From Anseranas semipalmata (Eukaryota; Chordata; Aves; Anseriformes; Anseranatidae), in assembly GCA_013399115.1 (NCBI GenBank), contig VXAA01006527.1, positions 403,223 through 467,222 of the forward strand: a stretch of 64,000 bases of DNA, given 5' to 3'. The notes beneath the pieces are model-generated. The model saw nothing but the letters and a program-made list of their open reading frames with translations. It was not told the DNA's origin and made no database searches. Below are positions 1-13,783 of the stretch, piece after piece. Within the stretch, counting starts at the first letter, position 1, and each line of letters begins with the position of its first letter. A program made the position numbers and the translations under genes.

Positions 1-700
1 GGCTGCGGGGGGAGCTCCAGGAAGGCTCCAGAGCAGCCGAGCGGTACCCAACGGGCAATGGGCAGTACGCTGTTCGTGGCGGCTAAATATTTATCCGGAG
101 GGTGGGTAGTGAGGATGGACTAATTAGTATTAAAGATGTCAAATATCACACTTCTAATTGTATTAGAAAACTTAGCGCAACGGAAAGTAAATCTGAATGT
201 ACATCCCAGATCACGAGACCCGCTGCTTCATCCATGCCCGCACATGAGTCCATCGCTCAGCGCACCCGCGACGTGCTGTGCTGTCTGAAGCGGTGATGTG
301 CCTCTTACAGGCGCACTGCAGTTAAGACTCTCTCCGCTCAAACCAGAATTACCCCACAGATATTCAACTTTGCTGGGTTTATGTGTTCTGTTCTTACAAT
401 AAGCTAGGCTTTTTATCATCTTTCTGTTCAATGGCTCCGAGTAGTTAAAAACATTCCCATGTCACAGAGGAGAACACAGTGTCCCTTGTAGAAATGCAAT
501 ATGAAATGGCCACAAGACCCCCCAAGAAAGCACACAGAATGCAAGCTAATTTGGCATCTGCGGGAACTACCCAAACACTGTCCCAAAGTCAGATCTTGAA
601 ACCTACAGGAGTTCACCTTTCAGGTCAGATCAGACTTCAGCAAAGAATTATCGGAGCTGTATAATATCTATCTCGATGAAGTCATTTATCCCTTCCTTCC
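1..700. other. Intergenic sequence, GC-rich left edge
   Basis: The first about 110 bases are GC-rich and may be the edge of another island outside the window. The rest is complex, repeat-free sequence with only short chance frames. No exon recognised. Confidence 0.5.
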
Positions 701-955
701 TTAAATTAGAAGACGTTTTAAATACCACCTGTGATGGGAGATTTGCCTCCAGTAATGCAGATGTGGAATATTGCTCACTTGACACCATGGACTCCACCAG
801 ATCTTGCTGTGGAACAGCATTGCATTGCCTTTACTTAGGCAATTTGCTGTATAGATCCTTATCTACAGCCGCATACTGCACTAGCCTAAAATCCTTTAAT
901 ACCAGTTTAATTCTGTATCACATAATTGATTACATACATTTTGGAAGTGAGAAAG
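700..955. promoter_or_regulatory. Candidate conserved non-coding element
   Basis: Complex sequence free of simple repeats, with several homeodomain- and octamer-like words, including ACATAATTGATTACAT (920-935). A + strand frame through it encodes nothing recognisable. The call rests on texture only, since conservation could not be measured. Confidence 0.25.
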
Positions 956-3900
956 GTCATGGATTCGTACACGCCGCCTGACATTGCCGATTATCCAAAA
1001 GATTTTATATTTTGTATGGAATTAAAATGCGATATTTTATATGACTGTATTGCCTAAGTGGCTGGAACCAATAATACCAATAGCGTGTTCAAAAGGCATG
1101 GCATGACCTCCAGCTCACAGGCTATCTCTGATTATCTTCTTAATGGATATACAAACATGAGAAGACATCCAACCCTTGCTACCAAAACACAAGGAGAGTA
1201 ACAGAATGTAAACACAAAGCTGCTAATGTACACACTGACACATGAATGACATTTACATTGTTCAGAATAAAACCCAGGGTATTCTTGAATAATGAGCAAC
1301 AGAAAAATTGCTGCAGCAAAATAATCTTTACAATCAGCTGCGGACTCATTTGAAATGAGAGTTTCGTTAAAAAAATGGTGCAGCTAATAATAAAGTCTTT
1401 TAACCTGTATTTTGTTATAGGTGACAGGTGAACAAATCACAGGTCTTGAGTTTCTCTACCCTGCCTCTCTTGGTAACGTCATCTCCAGTACCATCTGCTA
1501 CCTACCAGACAAACAGACCAACCACATAATGAGGTACCAGCTTCCACCCAGCTACCGTGACTAAATCAGAACAAAAGATTCAACGCCTCCTTCAACAAAG
1601 GAACACAAGTCTAAGCTGTCTTTGCTAATTGCTGGGTTTCAGGTTGTCTGTTGCAGATTTTAAGTGAGCTACAAACTTCCATCAGATACTTATAGCTGTT
1701 GGATAAAGGTACTAAGAATAAAAGATAAATGGAAGCAAAAGGTAAGAGAGAAGAGAAGAAAGCTTAGAAAATAAGTAACTACTTATGGTAATTTAAAGGC
1801 TGTGGAATAATATAAACATGAAAGACCAGGGGGCAGAGTGATTGATATCTCATATGTTTTTGATGCCCCTACGGTTATTAGACTGCAGTATATGGGAACA
1901 TACAATAAACTATGAATTAAAATGTAATTGTAGCTTCAGGCATCTTCTTCATTGTCTGCTGTGGTGTTATGTCTTCATGCACCGTGATTGACAAGGTGTA
2001 ATTAATCATCTTACTCAGTTGTAAATATGGGCACCCTTCACAGTAGGCATCAGGAAGTGTGTACCAGCAAAGGAAGCAATAGTTGACGCTGATATACCAT
2101 TAAATCAAAATCAGAACGCTTATATGTTCAGAAATGTGTGTTTGGTGTGATGCTGTTATCCTTTATTTCTAAAATACTGTACCAACAGATTTACTTGATT
2201 TGCAAGTTAACTACAACATTAACTGGTTTTATTTATTTTGTCTCTTCTTCATTTTTATAGGCAATGATGTTGTTCTCCTAAAATGTGAGACAGTTTGCTT
2301 CTTGTCAGCAAGTGGAGCTCAGCTCAGCTCTTCATCTCCCTGAGCTGCTGGAGACAGACTAGCATGCCTCAGATTTACTCGCTCTATAGACTGACTTGAA
2401 ATGATTCGGGAAATTAGTGCTCCATTCATATATCACTTTTTGCACTTCTTAAATACCAAGTGAGACACTTCGGGTGATTTTCAAGTGAAAGAAAATAATT
2501 AAATCAGCTTATTAAAAAACACCATTCAGTTTAAAAATAGGGCATTTCTTGTCACAGAGGCTGTCCCCAAACTGTAAATTAGTGTATTTATAAAGATGTT
2601 TTTAGTATTCCAGGGTAAGAAACATTTAATATCTGTTTCTTTTTCTAAATGGTTGCTATCCTTATGCAGTTAGTGCAAAAATGGTGTATGAGTCACAGGA
2701 AATTTAAGTGGTTTGTCTTGGGAAAATTTGGTGGTATGCATTTTTTTGACGCACATGGAGCTGTTGAATGAATAATTGGCAACCTATTTAATGTCCTTTG
2801 CTTTAAAGCTGTTGAGTACATTTGCTGTTTAAAAAATGTCTTTCAAAGCTGTTAAATATGTAGCAAAAAGAGGTTGCTATCACCATTCTGACATGAACAA
2901 AGCCATACAGTGAGCTGCCTGAGGTACTTCCAGCATGGTATTAATTACAAGCACAATAAAAAATGGAAATTTGCAAAGTTCTCAAATTCCATTTCTTTGC
3001 AGTATCAGCTGATGAATGTATTGTAAAAACATACAGTAAAAATACCAGTCCAGGAATTAGCCATTTACTATTACCTAAGCCAAGCACTGGGGGAGAGCAG
3101 GGAATCTGTTGGATCTATAATTTCACCATTCACCCCTGACTGAATAAGATCTCTAGCTGTCTCAGAAGCAAACCGAGCTTAAAACAGTAACACACTCTCA
3201 AGAAGATGATCGGCTAAGAATGTATTTTATTTTGATTTGAAAAACTGTCAATCATAGTTAAAAAAGACCAAAGAATATTATTATATAATATGAGCTAATA
3301 GTATTTGTCTGATAAACCAAGAATATGCGGGGAAAATAAATAATGAAGTTTAAAAGGAAAATATTCAGAACATTTTGCCCAGATGTTGCGTAGAAATTGT
3401 TTGTTGCTGGTACAAGCAGTAGATTTCAGAAAAATATACAAGCATGTATCTATGTGTGTGAGAGAGAAATAAGATACCTATAATCTTACATATTTCGGTT
3501 TATATAGCCACAGCTATTTAAACAATTCCAAAACTGCCTCTACGGGTGTGAGAGAGGGAGGGAAATCTTCAGCCACATGATCTTCTCTCCAGAGTCCTGT
3601 TAAATCCACTGAACTTAAAACAGAACAAGAAGTGTGAAATATGGGTTTGAACATGTTATGTCAGAAATGTAAAGGTTGGAAGCCTTTTTAGTAACTGATA
3701 TTAATATTGTATTAAATGTTATGAAAAGGTAGGTGTTGGAGAGAAGGGCTGGGCTCATGTGCAATTTTGTCAAGGTTTTTATCTGTGATTATGATTCCAG
3801 ATGTATCTATTCCCTGAGGAGAAAAATGAAGTAAAGTTGGCATGTGACATGTGTTTTAAGGTGTTTGGCACAGTTTCCCAAAGTGATGACAAAATGTTCA

Positions 3901-6900
3901 TTTTTATTACAGTGAATTGGTAAAGAAAATATGATTCTGAAGGTCAGTGGCTGTATATTTGAGATAGCTGTGGAGAGTTATTTTGGGGAATATAGATTTT
4001 TGGCGGTGTGTTTAGATTTGGTTGCCTGACTTGAGCTTCTACCATAGTAAATAATAATTTAAATAGAATAATTTTTACAGAATGTGAATTTTTAATTACT
4101 AGTAATTCAATAAAATTCATGCACAGAATATGGGAAAGATTGCAAAAATGTCTCTTTTGAATCTGGTGGTGTAGCTGCTGCTTAGTTTATTTTTAATCTA
4201 TTTTATACCAACTAATCTGGTTGCTGTACAGTTAGAGCTGAAATAACTGCAATAAGGTTCTTGGTAGCAAAACATTTTTTTAGAGTAAGTGGATGGGCTT
4301 TTTTCAAACAACGTGGTGAGTAGTTTTTTTTTGCTGAAAACTGTTTTGTCTAACTGCACATTAAGACTTTAGATGAGAAAGTTCCCTGTGATTACCCAGC
4401 TCCCCTTCTCTCTTCCCTCCAAAGCCCTTCTGTGTGTAATAGTATCAGTAATTCCATGCTGACAGCAGGGCACCCAGGGCTACATTACCAGGCAAACACT
4501 CACTCATAAACATTTTACAAGTTCAATACCAACCAATCCTGGAGGTTTGGGAGGCTGCCCTGATTGGGTATATCATGGATTTGGTAAACACAGCTACATA
4601 ACAAAAATAAGGTTTGTAGAGAAAGAGTCCAACAGTATTGCCTCTGTGGAATAATCAGAGACTAAGAATATGATTAATTCCATATTTTATAAGTAAACTT
4701 CCACAGCTCTGTGTCCATCTGCAAATATTCAGAGTGATGTGCTCAATACATTCCTTTCTGTTCTACAACCACATTTCTTTGTGAATTTAACCACATCAGA
4801 AAGCACTTCAGATTTCTAACAAAAATATTAGATGCATTTAATGTAAGGAAGCTTCCTTTATTGGAGGTGATTGGGAACATTCTGTATTTTATAGGTATAT
4901 TTAAGAGGTTAGCAGTAGGGGGGAATAGTCTGTGGAAAATCTGTCTACAGCTGAGATTTTTAGATGCAGAAGTGTTGCTGAAATGCCTAAATACATTCAC
5001 ATTCTTTTATTAAGTAGCTCACAAGAGTATCCTCTTAGACACCAGATACTTCTTTTTTGTTAAGTTGAATAACGTTATTTTCAGTATAATATACTCGTTT
5101 TCATTCTTCTGCGTGCAGTTAGAAGATTTTCATTCTCAAGGGCTTTACTGTTTATCTACAATCTTGTTTTCTTTTGTATAATCTTCTGCAACTTTATTTT
5201 ATCTTCAGTGCATGCATGAGGAGCATAAAGCCTCTCATCTGCTAGTAAATTATTGATAATGATTTACAAGTTTCCACAGATTAATTTTCCATGGGGTAAT
5301 TTTTCTCCTTTATAAAATAGCCATAATTAAAGAATGCCAAAGGTTTAGGTATTTTATAATGCAATTTAGAAGTATGTTTTTTAAGTCCTTGTTTTTATAT
5401 TTTAAATTTAGAATCCTATTTATACTTCAGTATAAGAAAAATAATATGGTGTGCTTGAAAACTAGAACTCTGGTATTTTTCAGATATTGAAATGTGCCTG
5501 CCTAATGAAGGCAGAAGACTTGCTCACTAGATTTATTTTAAAGCAGTACTTTTACATATTCATAAATTAAAATGGCAGTTTTCAATGAGATACTTACTAC
5601 TATTTTACTTGTTATTTGCAAGATACCTGACCATTTAATATCTGTCCTTTATTTCTCTGAGCTGATCTAATTGCACCTCTCTATTTTGCATTTATTTCTC
5701 TTTGCAAACACTACATTATTCACTCTCTCCTGTGCTTATTAAACAGTGCCACCTGCACCAAATGAAACAAAGCTTCTCCATCAATCTATCCCAGCTAAAG
5801 CACCCTGACTATATATTATAATTAATTGAAGCTCAATTGAACACTTGAGTCTGAACTAGATACAGTAACCTGAAAAAAAACATTAAAAAATTAGGATGTA
5901 CTTTAAAGAAATCTTTTAAATGAAAATGTTCACTCAAAACTGAGAACCTAACCTTGTACCAAGCACTCTTCATCATCTCCGCACAGTACCTCAAGTAGCA
6001 ATTAGCAGGTCCTTTAATTAATTAACTATTCCCTGTACATCACAGGGATTTTTGTGGCACTAACGTCATCCTTCATAAGTGAATACCAAATCCAGTCAAT
6101 ATTTTGTCACTACAAATCCTTATCTGGACTACCTGAATGCCCACCGCATGTCTCGGAAAAAATGATTTGAAAACACAGAAAGCAGGTATGGAAAGCAGAT
6201 GCAAACTTTACAGCACTAGCCTAGAGAATTAGAATAGATAGAGCTGAAAAAGGAGAGGTGAATGCAGAGAATCTCACGTGTAAATATTTGCAATCAGAAG
6301 AAATCAGATAAGACACAAAGTGAAATGGGAATTACGAAATCTTATAAATATAGTTAAGGAAAATGATTCTGTAAAAAAGCTGGATGCGTACATTCAAAGT
6401 GCTGGAGGCTTTGCTCACCATGCTGCTTATCTTTAGCACTGTCTGCTCTCAGACAAGACCAGATTAATTAAGTGGCAGGTCGGACACAATAAGGTGAAAG
6501 GGCATCTCCAACCAATCGGTGACATTTTGCCAATTTTATACTTTGCAAACTTTTAATGTAAGTATGTATGTGGCTGATTGTTTTCAATGTAGTTCTCCTC
6601 TGGAGAAATATTAAGTAGCTTTAAGGGAATTAACACCTGAAAATGAGATATGAAGTATTGCTGGTTTTAAAATTTACAAAAGAGGTGGTATGTAAATTTG
6701 TTTATATAAATATGTATAAGATACATGACTATGAGGCTATGTGTGTGTGTGTGAGTGAACATATGTGTGTATATCCATCTATCTATTTGTAGATTCAGAC
6801 ACAGACATATGTTATCATTTCTTAGAGGCGAATATCTGCAGAAATAATTCTTTGTGTTCAGTAGTTTTCTTTAATGTGTAGCAAGTTTATCTTAAGTGAT

Positions 6901-8439
6901 CTCTGTGTTCAGGGAAGATCTTGTGAATTTATGCAATGTACAGCATAATGCAATCAAATAAAGGATGCCTTATGATTTTACAAGAATTATACATTAGCAT
7001 TCTCTTTCAGTGCATGTAATATTTTGAATTATGGAACAAATTTTCTAGTTAATTTTAAAATAATAAATACTATATAGGGTGGACTTAGACACTGTAGGAA
7101 TATCAAGTAAGAAAAAAATAATTATTATTCAAATAATTTGGGACTTTTGCCAAATGATAATATAATAAGAAAACATTTCATTGGAAGTACTCATGAGAAG
7201 TAATATTTATTCAACTACCAAAAGACAGTAGCTGCATTTCAGTAAGATTTGCTATTTTGTAAGAGTAACAGAAATTTCCATTTTTACTTCATGGATTCTC
7301 TTAAATCCCTGGTACTACAACTTCAGTTCAAAAAATTTTGGCATGCGCAAAATCTAAGGTAAAATGTAAAGGTCAATGGATAGTCTATGTTTGTATCTCT
7401 GTTTTTGCTGTATAAATCTGCTCTTATCAATAATTCACTATTCATGTTCTACAAAGACTATGTCTTTACGTTTTTGAATTAGCATTTAAAATTTAACAAA
7501 GGTAATTAAAAAAAAAGGAAATACTAATCTCTGCACTTGGAGTCCTTATGTCACCATCTACTACACAATTTTTCCAATAGATTTGGCAAATGAATACTCT
7601 GTTTTGATACATCAGTCTCAAACAAAGGTGGACTCTGATGCAATTTTTCACTGTTCATTCCCCTGAATCTTTTGGGATATAAAGAATCGTGAACAAATAC
7701 TTAACAGTCTGATCAATAATCATTGACCGTTTTGAGCCCCTCGTATCCTAACAAGCACAGCTTGATCATGTATATTTGATCATTGTAAAATTTCAAAGCA
7801 CCTTGATACAGCAGAGCAAGTCTTTCCAAGGTATCTTTTTGTTGTTTCATAAAGTACATATTTCCCATGATTTAGCTTTACTGTTAATGGAAACTTATTA
7901 CACATATCTGATGAAGCACAAGACCATTAATTTCAGTGTTATATATCCACAGCATTTCTATCAATGGCAAATATAAAATACAGTCCTAACATTTAGGAGA
8001 GGAAACTCTGGATGTGCCTATGGATTCAATGGACCCCAGAGTGCAAATCTAAAAAGCCCTATCGTTATAAATCTTGCATTCCTGTTAAGTGTTGGCATGC
8101 ACATTACACTGAGGTGTGTTAAGTTTATTTTAGTGGAAATATTGTAGTGAAAACCTTTCCCTTGATATCCTTTGAAATATATGTTCACATATTTATAAAA
8201 CAAAAAATAAATATGCAAGTTCACAGCTGTGCTAGCCCTCAGCCTTATTAATATCATGTAAAGAGATAACGATCTAAGTGAAAATATTTATAGTGAAAAA
8301 TGTCTTCTCAGAACTTTATTATTGTTTGCAATTCCACTTCCAATGTTTTTCATATAGCAATTTCAGATTATCATTAAAATATAACATTGATGCTACATTT
8401 GTATAGCTGCCTTTCCTGCTTATAATCATAATGTTTATT
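956..8439. other. AT-rich intergenic sequence
   Basis: About 7.5 kb with no recognisable gene, RNA or interspersed repeat. It contains a short GT-rich microsatellite at about 6740-6775 and scattered short A or T runs. Open frames are short and unlike any protein I know. Confidence 0.6.
6740..6775 (+). repeat. Imperfect GT microsatellite
   Basis: TGTGTGTG run interrupted by AGTGAACATA, then GTGTGTATAT, followed by a few ATCT units. Confidence 0.8.
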
Positions 8440-8920
8440 CTAACTTCCCGGGCTTATTATTTTAGACAGATATCAGTTTAATTAGCTTAAGCTGTCATAC
8501 TCTAATAAATACAGACGGGTTGCCTGGTTCGGGAGGAGGAAGGTGGCTGCAGATTTCAGAAGCAGAGACAGTTAATGCTTTGTACATTATCATGTAAACA
8601 GCAAAAGGACAAAAATAATTACCTGATAAACTTTCCATTTCTGACTCTCCCCTATATTCTTTCTGAGCAATTTTTCTATAGAAAATCCATTCAGATTAAG
8701 CAAGTCCTCTAAATATCTGCAGCATCTGCTGGTTCAGACACCTTCCTTTATGCGGAGTACCATTTTCATATGATAATACATGTAATATGATATAGAATGA
8801 CAGAATGCATGACAGTTGCCCATAATACATAGAAAGTCACTCAAAGGACAGAAGCGACATTTGGATAATTAGCATCCATTGGGCAGTCAATCATGCGAAT
8901 AGAAAAAACTGAACAAAACC
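8440..8920. promoter_or_regulatory. Candidate enhancer-like non-coding block
   Basis: Complex repeat-free sequence with TAATTA at 8479-8484 and 8866-8871 (the LHX/homeodomain core). A TCAATCA motif (8887-8893) directly precedes an octamer-like ATGCGAAT (8893-8900). If the gene order matches human, this lies between LHX2 and DENND1A. Regulatory function is inferred, not shown. Confidence 0.3.
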
Positions 8921-9990
8921 CACAATGGAGTTAGAAAACAAAAGGGACCCTAGCCAGTCTCAGGATTAACTGCTCTAAAGCGATCTAAATGCTTTTGTAT
9001 CTAAAGAACTGAGGCTCCCAGGGCTGCCCTGTTCCCCTCTAGATACCCAGGGAACTAATTGTGGCGATCAAAGTTAAAGCATTCTCTCTTCTTTATAGAC
9101 TGCTAAATACACAGAAAAATTATTTCTCCATTCGTGTTCATTAAACTATTTTAAAGTTAAAAAACTGATGCCATGTTCTTTTGCCAAGTGAAATGAGCTA
9201 GAGTATTGAGATTGTCCTGCTTTTATGGGAACACAACAGCCCATTTAATTTAAAGTCTGCCTTTGTTTGATTAATATTATTTTGCTGTTGTCCTGTCTGC
9301 TATCTCTTTCTTTTTGGATAACGAAGGCAATTGTCATTAAAAAGTCTTGTGTGAGAAAAAAAATGAAAACAGCTAGTAATGATAATAATAACAGTAACAA
9401 AGCCCATGAACAAAATTAAGCAGGAAAGGTCTCATAATTTCTTAGTAACTGCCACATTCTAAAATAAAATACTTTTTCATTCAATATATGCAGCTCAGAT
9501 TATTTCCCTTCCCCAGATTAGCTGGAAGATGAGGGCAGCCTCCTTTAAAGCTCCATCTAACACAAGAGAGAGAGACAGACAGACAGAGAGAGCCCCAGGA
9601 TGTGGAAAGTCATGAAAATACCTACCCTGGAGACAGTATTCCCATAGGATCCTTTTCATACAAATTCCAACTTGCCTAATGCCCTTAATGAATGAAATAA
9701 AGAGAGAATTCAGAAAGGCCCATGCTGATGGCTCCTGCTGGAAAGTGTGTGGTTTGAGGCATAGCTGCAGCAGTTCTGGGAGGGAGTCGGCTCCGGTCCC
9801 CATCAGCCAAGCAGACAGGAATCACTGGGGCGAAATCTTCCCCTCTCACACACTTGCAATTGACTTGAAATAACATCACGACACCTTTGGATAATTGACG
9901 CCTTCTTACCTTTCGTTGTCCTTTGTAATTAATATTTGTAGATCTAGAGGTTTCTCCCAGCCACAGATAACAGGAAGGTGGAAGGGGTGG
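8921..9990. other. Intergenic sequence
   Basis: No gene recognised. Contains a short GA/CAGA-rich stretch at about 9562-9592. Overlapping short frames on both strands at about 9495-9880 show no family resemblance. Confidence 0.55.
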
Positions 9991-10070
9991 GGAGAGAGAG
10001 AGTGTGCGTGCGTGTGTGTGCGCGTGAGTGTGAGAGAGAGGGGGAGAGAGAGGGAAAGGGAAGGAGAGAG
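9991..10070 (+). repeat. GA/GT-rich microsatellite
   Basis: Alternating GAGAGA, GTGTGCGTG and GAGAGGGGGAGAG units over about 80 bases. The serine/leucine- and arginine/glutamate-rich frames on the two strands are translations of this simple repeat. Confidence 0.92.
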
Positions 10071-10349
10071 GCTTTGGTTGTGCGTCTGGGGGGAACGGTG
10101 CGTTCCTCTATTTGTCTGAATGTGTATTTGGGGCTTTGTCAACCTCTGGAGTTCTAAAGGCGAGATAGAAAGTGAAAAGTGTGACGAGCTGGATCTCCCT
10201 TGTCAGTCGTTATAGGGTTTCAGCAGCAGTGACCTTCAACCCTTTTGCTCTGTGTCAGCCACAACTTGAGTCCCCTTGCCCAGCTGCTGTGCCAGCGCCA
10301 AAATGTAGGGAAGGAAAAAGGGACAGCAGAGGTAAGGAGGCAGAGAGAG

Positions 10350-10615
10350 ATTGAGATCGGGGCTTTTCGCCCAGTCAAATGGGCCTCTGGTGACAAATCA
10401 ATCACGGCCTGTTCAAACCAATGATGCTGCCAGTCTCCAGCTCGCCAACCCCTCCACAACCTCCCCCAGCTCTTCCTGGCTCCTGTACATGACACTCAGC
10501 TGATGGCTGGGGCTCCAGTCAGAGCAGGGCAGCTTTTTACAGGTTGATTTGGTCATTAGCATCATTGCTTCTCTATCTCCCTCTCGCTCGGTCTTTACCT
10601 ACTATCCCTTTATTT
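10350..10615. promoter_or_regulatory. Candidate enhancer-like non-coding block
   Basis: Dense, complex, moderately GC-rich sequence. It has ATCAATCA (10397-10404; reverse strand TGATTGAT, a PBX-HOX-type site), CCAAT (10418-10422), and a GGTCATTAGCATCATTGC stretch (10551-10568) with a homeodomain ATTA core. No open frame makes sense as protein. The texture resembles vertebrate conserved non-coding elements near developmental genes. Confidence 0.35.
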
Positions 10616-12539
10616 ATCAAATATTGAAAAGTAGTATTAGAAGAGGGATGGTGACACACAGAAACACTTGTAAATAAGTTCATACATTGCCTTGTTAATA
10701 GCACCCAGATTTATTTATTCATTTGATTTTATACACTTAGGAGTAGCTACCTGCTTTAATGGAATTAGCAGATCTGATCAATACAATCAGGAACAAAGAA
10801 AGTAGGCCTTAGTAGCTCCTCAGTGCACCTCCTTCCTCCCTTCATTCGTTTTATGCTTGTAGAACTGGCTTCAGTAATTTTTGTTCCACTACACACATAG
10901 GACATCGATTATTTTGCAATTTTTTTTTTTTTGGCATTTGCTAAAATACGATTTTTAAGTCCCTTTTAAATCCATGAGGCATATCCCTAGCTAGAACAGA
11001 TTTGTATTGCCACTGAAATTCCGTAATTCAAGGAGTGTACAGTGATAAAGCCCTAAATAAGGTGGAGCAACAAACAAACAGAAAATTACTACTAAATCGT
11101 AATAAATAATTCTTTCAATAATGGATTTCATCCGAATATCACAACATCTTTTAAAATGGTTAAAAAAAAGAAACAATACTATAAGAAGAGCACTTAAAAA
11201 GTTTAGGAAGAACAAAGTACTCTCTTGCAGGTTTTGAGATCTTAGGGACTGCATTCTCTGTTCCTTCCTTTTCTCTTCTCCTCTTCCCCCAGTCCCTAAT
11301 ACCAAGGGGAAAAAAGTCAAAATAGGGTTTTAACAGAGCATATATTGCTCTTAGTTCTCTCTAACCTTAATCCCTGGAATAAAATCCTCCCACAGATAAA
11401 AAAAAAAAGAAAAAAAAAAAGAAAAAAAATGAAAAAAAATGAAAGAAAATAATAATAATAATAAAAAAGAATATTGCATGTTAAGAAAAAGGAGAAGTCC
11501 CTCCTCATCTTCTCTCGTCTTTAGTGGCAACCTCTCAGTTTAGAGATATCTCATATGTGCAAGTCAAGGGTGTCAGCGTACCTTTTTACTAACCAATTTA
11601 CACACTGGTCAGCTGAGAGCAACTGACCAGTCTGACATACTGCCGTGGGAAGGAATGATGATGGAGATGTGTAGAACGGAGCTGAGCTCCTGCAGGCTCT
11701 GTAAAGAGAGCTTGAGCAAGATACAGCAGCATGAAAAATATAGCACAATATACTAAAAAATGTCTCCCCTATCTCCTTTCTAATATGACTGAACTCTGAG
11801 AAACTGAAGTGAAGTGCGTTGCAGATAGCAGTGTGGGGTGTTGAACAGCCTGTAGCTGGAGAGTGCTTCGGTCTTTATCTTCAAAGCTGTCCTGTCAAAT
11901 ACAAGGTCTTTTAAACATCAGAGGGATAAAGTTTCTGATTCTGAAGGGTTCGTTTTCCTCTTGGTTTTCCTCAATCAGAAGTTAAGCCCATACGACCCCC
12001 ACAGTAAGCTGGCTCCAGGATTGCTGCCCTGCTACTTGCCCCATGATTTGGGGATGCTTGTGTAGAGCAATCTTGATTTGCTCACTGTTTGTTGGGTTCA
12101 GTTTTCTTCATGTTAGTTCTTTCTTCCATCTTACATGTCTTGAGGCTTTTGCTGTGTGGCAGTGAATTGAATCTTATGAACTTAAAGGAAAATTGTGGCT
12201 GGGACTTGGAGAATATTCATCTGTTGCAGAAAATGCTGAAGTCTGAACATGTGAGAATTGAACTAATGAGTTTTTTTCCTCATTTCAGTCCCTCAGTCTC
12301 TTTTTTAGCTACACCTTAATTGCAGTGTTTCCTGAAAACATAATCCTAACTCCTAAAAAAATTAAAATGTATGCCTTCATTTCATTGCTTGTATTTCCAT
12401 CTAACAGCACCATACAAGAGATTAAGATGATTTACAAAATAATGTGCCTTTCTGTCATCCTATTGTCAATAAATAAGTAGTACACCTAAATCTAGTTGAA
12501 TTCTAAAATGAAAATTCATTACATTTCTGGAAACTCAAA
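10616..12539. other. Intergenic sequence with A-rich tract
   Basis: No gene recognised. Contains a T run at about 10920-10932 and the A-rich tract at 11397-11470. Short frames only. Confidence 0.55.
11397..11470 (+). repeat. A-rich low-complexity tract
   Basis: A10-type runs broken by single G or TG, then AATAATAATAATA. The Phe/Tyr-rich reverse-strand frame here is its translation. No SINE body is visible upstream that would make it a retroposon tail. Confidence 0.9.
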
Positions 12540-12880
12540 CTATCAGCTCCATGCATTTTAATTAGATTGTCTGTTTTTGCATTTATTACTAATACAGTCC
12601 TCTTAACTATGATTTATTTGTTAAACAAAGTGCCATAATCCGTCACTTATTCATCTTAATTTCAGCAAAATTAAAGTAGTCGCTGTTATATTACACCTAA
12701 TTGCACTTGCAATGAAAAGAACGGAGATGTTAATCAAAATAAATTGAAGATAAACAATAAAATCATTAAATCTTTGCTGCAGTAAGTGTAACTAATCAGT
12801 TTTGACTTGAAGCGACCGAACACAAATAATGAATCTGTCAGTGAAGACGCGCTCATTAAATACAGCCTAGTCCGCCAGGG
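12540..12880. promoter_or_regulatory. Candidate enhancer-like non-coding block
   Basis: AT-rich but complex sequence with TAATTA (12559-12564), several ATTA/TTAAT cores and GTTAATCA-type sites. It then passes into mixed sequence around 12820-12880. Such homeodomain-site density without simple repeats is characteristic of developmental enhancers. Function is inferred. Confidence 0.3.
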
Positions 12881-13743
12881 TCCTGCAGGCAGCCTGTAAC
12901 ACACATCCCCGTGCAACCCTCTAGTGCCTCTCTGCTATTAGGGGAAAGCAAGGGAGAAAGAGGAAATTGTATACCATTTGCAGGACTGAATGTATCTATA
13001 TATTGCAGTTTGATTAAGTGAAAATGCAAATGCCACAGGTATACAGTAACCCCTGTAAATGCTGTGTCAGCAACAGTGAAGGACTGTACTTCATTCAGCA
13101 ACCCGCAGGTCAGAGATTAGAAAAACGGGGGAAAGGAAAAAAACAGAAATTCAGAGATATGAAGGACTCAGTTTTAGAAGTTACTGGAAGTATTAGCTTC
13201 ATAGCAGGTCACTGAAGTTGGTATTGCATTAAATATGGACGTTTTGCACTAGCACAAGGCACTGATTATAGTTCTCTGCTATATCCGCAGAGCAGGGACA
13301 ATGCTTGGATTAGTAACCGAAGCTGTTCTTACACTAATTGTCTTTCCACCATTTACCACTTCTGACCTTACTAGCCTATTACAAGCAATGAAATGGGAAC
13401 TCCAGTTATTTCCAAATATGTTGTTACGCTGGCAAGGAGTCCTGTATCTCAGCAGCCTGGTGAGCTGAGCTAGAGCAATCAACACTTTCTAATTCAGCTT
13501 CTAAATTGTTTACTTAATTATTTCAGCTTCCCCAATGGAGCATTTGTTAGTAATCATTGGTGAGCATGAATTTACATGGCAAGAAGCAATTTTTCTTAAA
13601 ATAGTTTTCGTGGTACCTCTTCATCTGATATGAGACAGCAGCTAAGTGCAGACATAAAATACAAGCAGTGGACCCAATTCTGTGGTCCTTAGTTAGGTTT
13701 AGCTAGACCAAACTACATAATTATTTTCTTGAAAAGTATTAAT

Positions 13744-13783
13744 GGTTGTTTTTCTGTGTGTGTGGTTGTTTTTCTGTGTTTTG
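13744..13783 (+). repeat. 20-bp tandem duplication
   Basis: GGTTGTTTTTCTGTG starts at 13744 and again at 13764, giving two copies of a 20-base unit. A T run follows. Confidence 0.85.

Noticed and set aside
9906..10142. Ser/Leu-rich and Arg/Glu-rich frames
   Set aside because: Translations of the GA/GT microsatellite.
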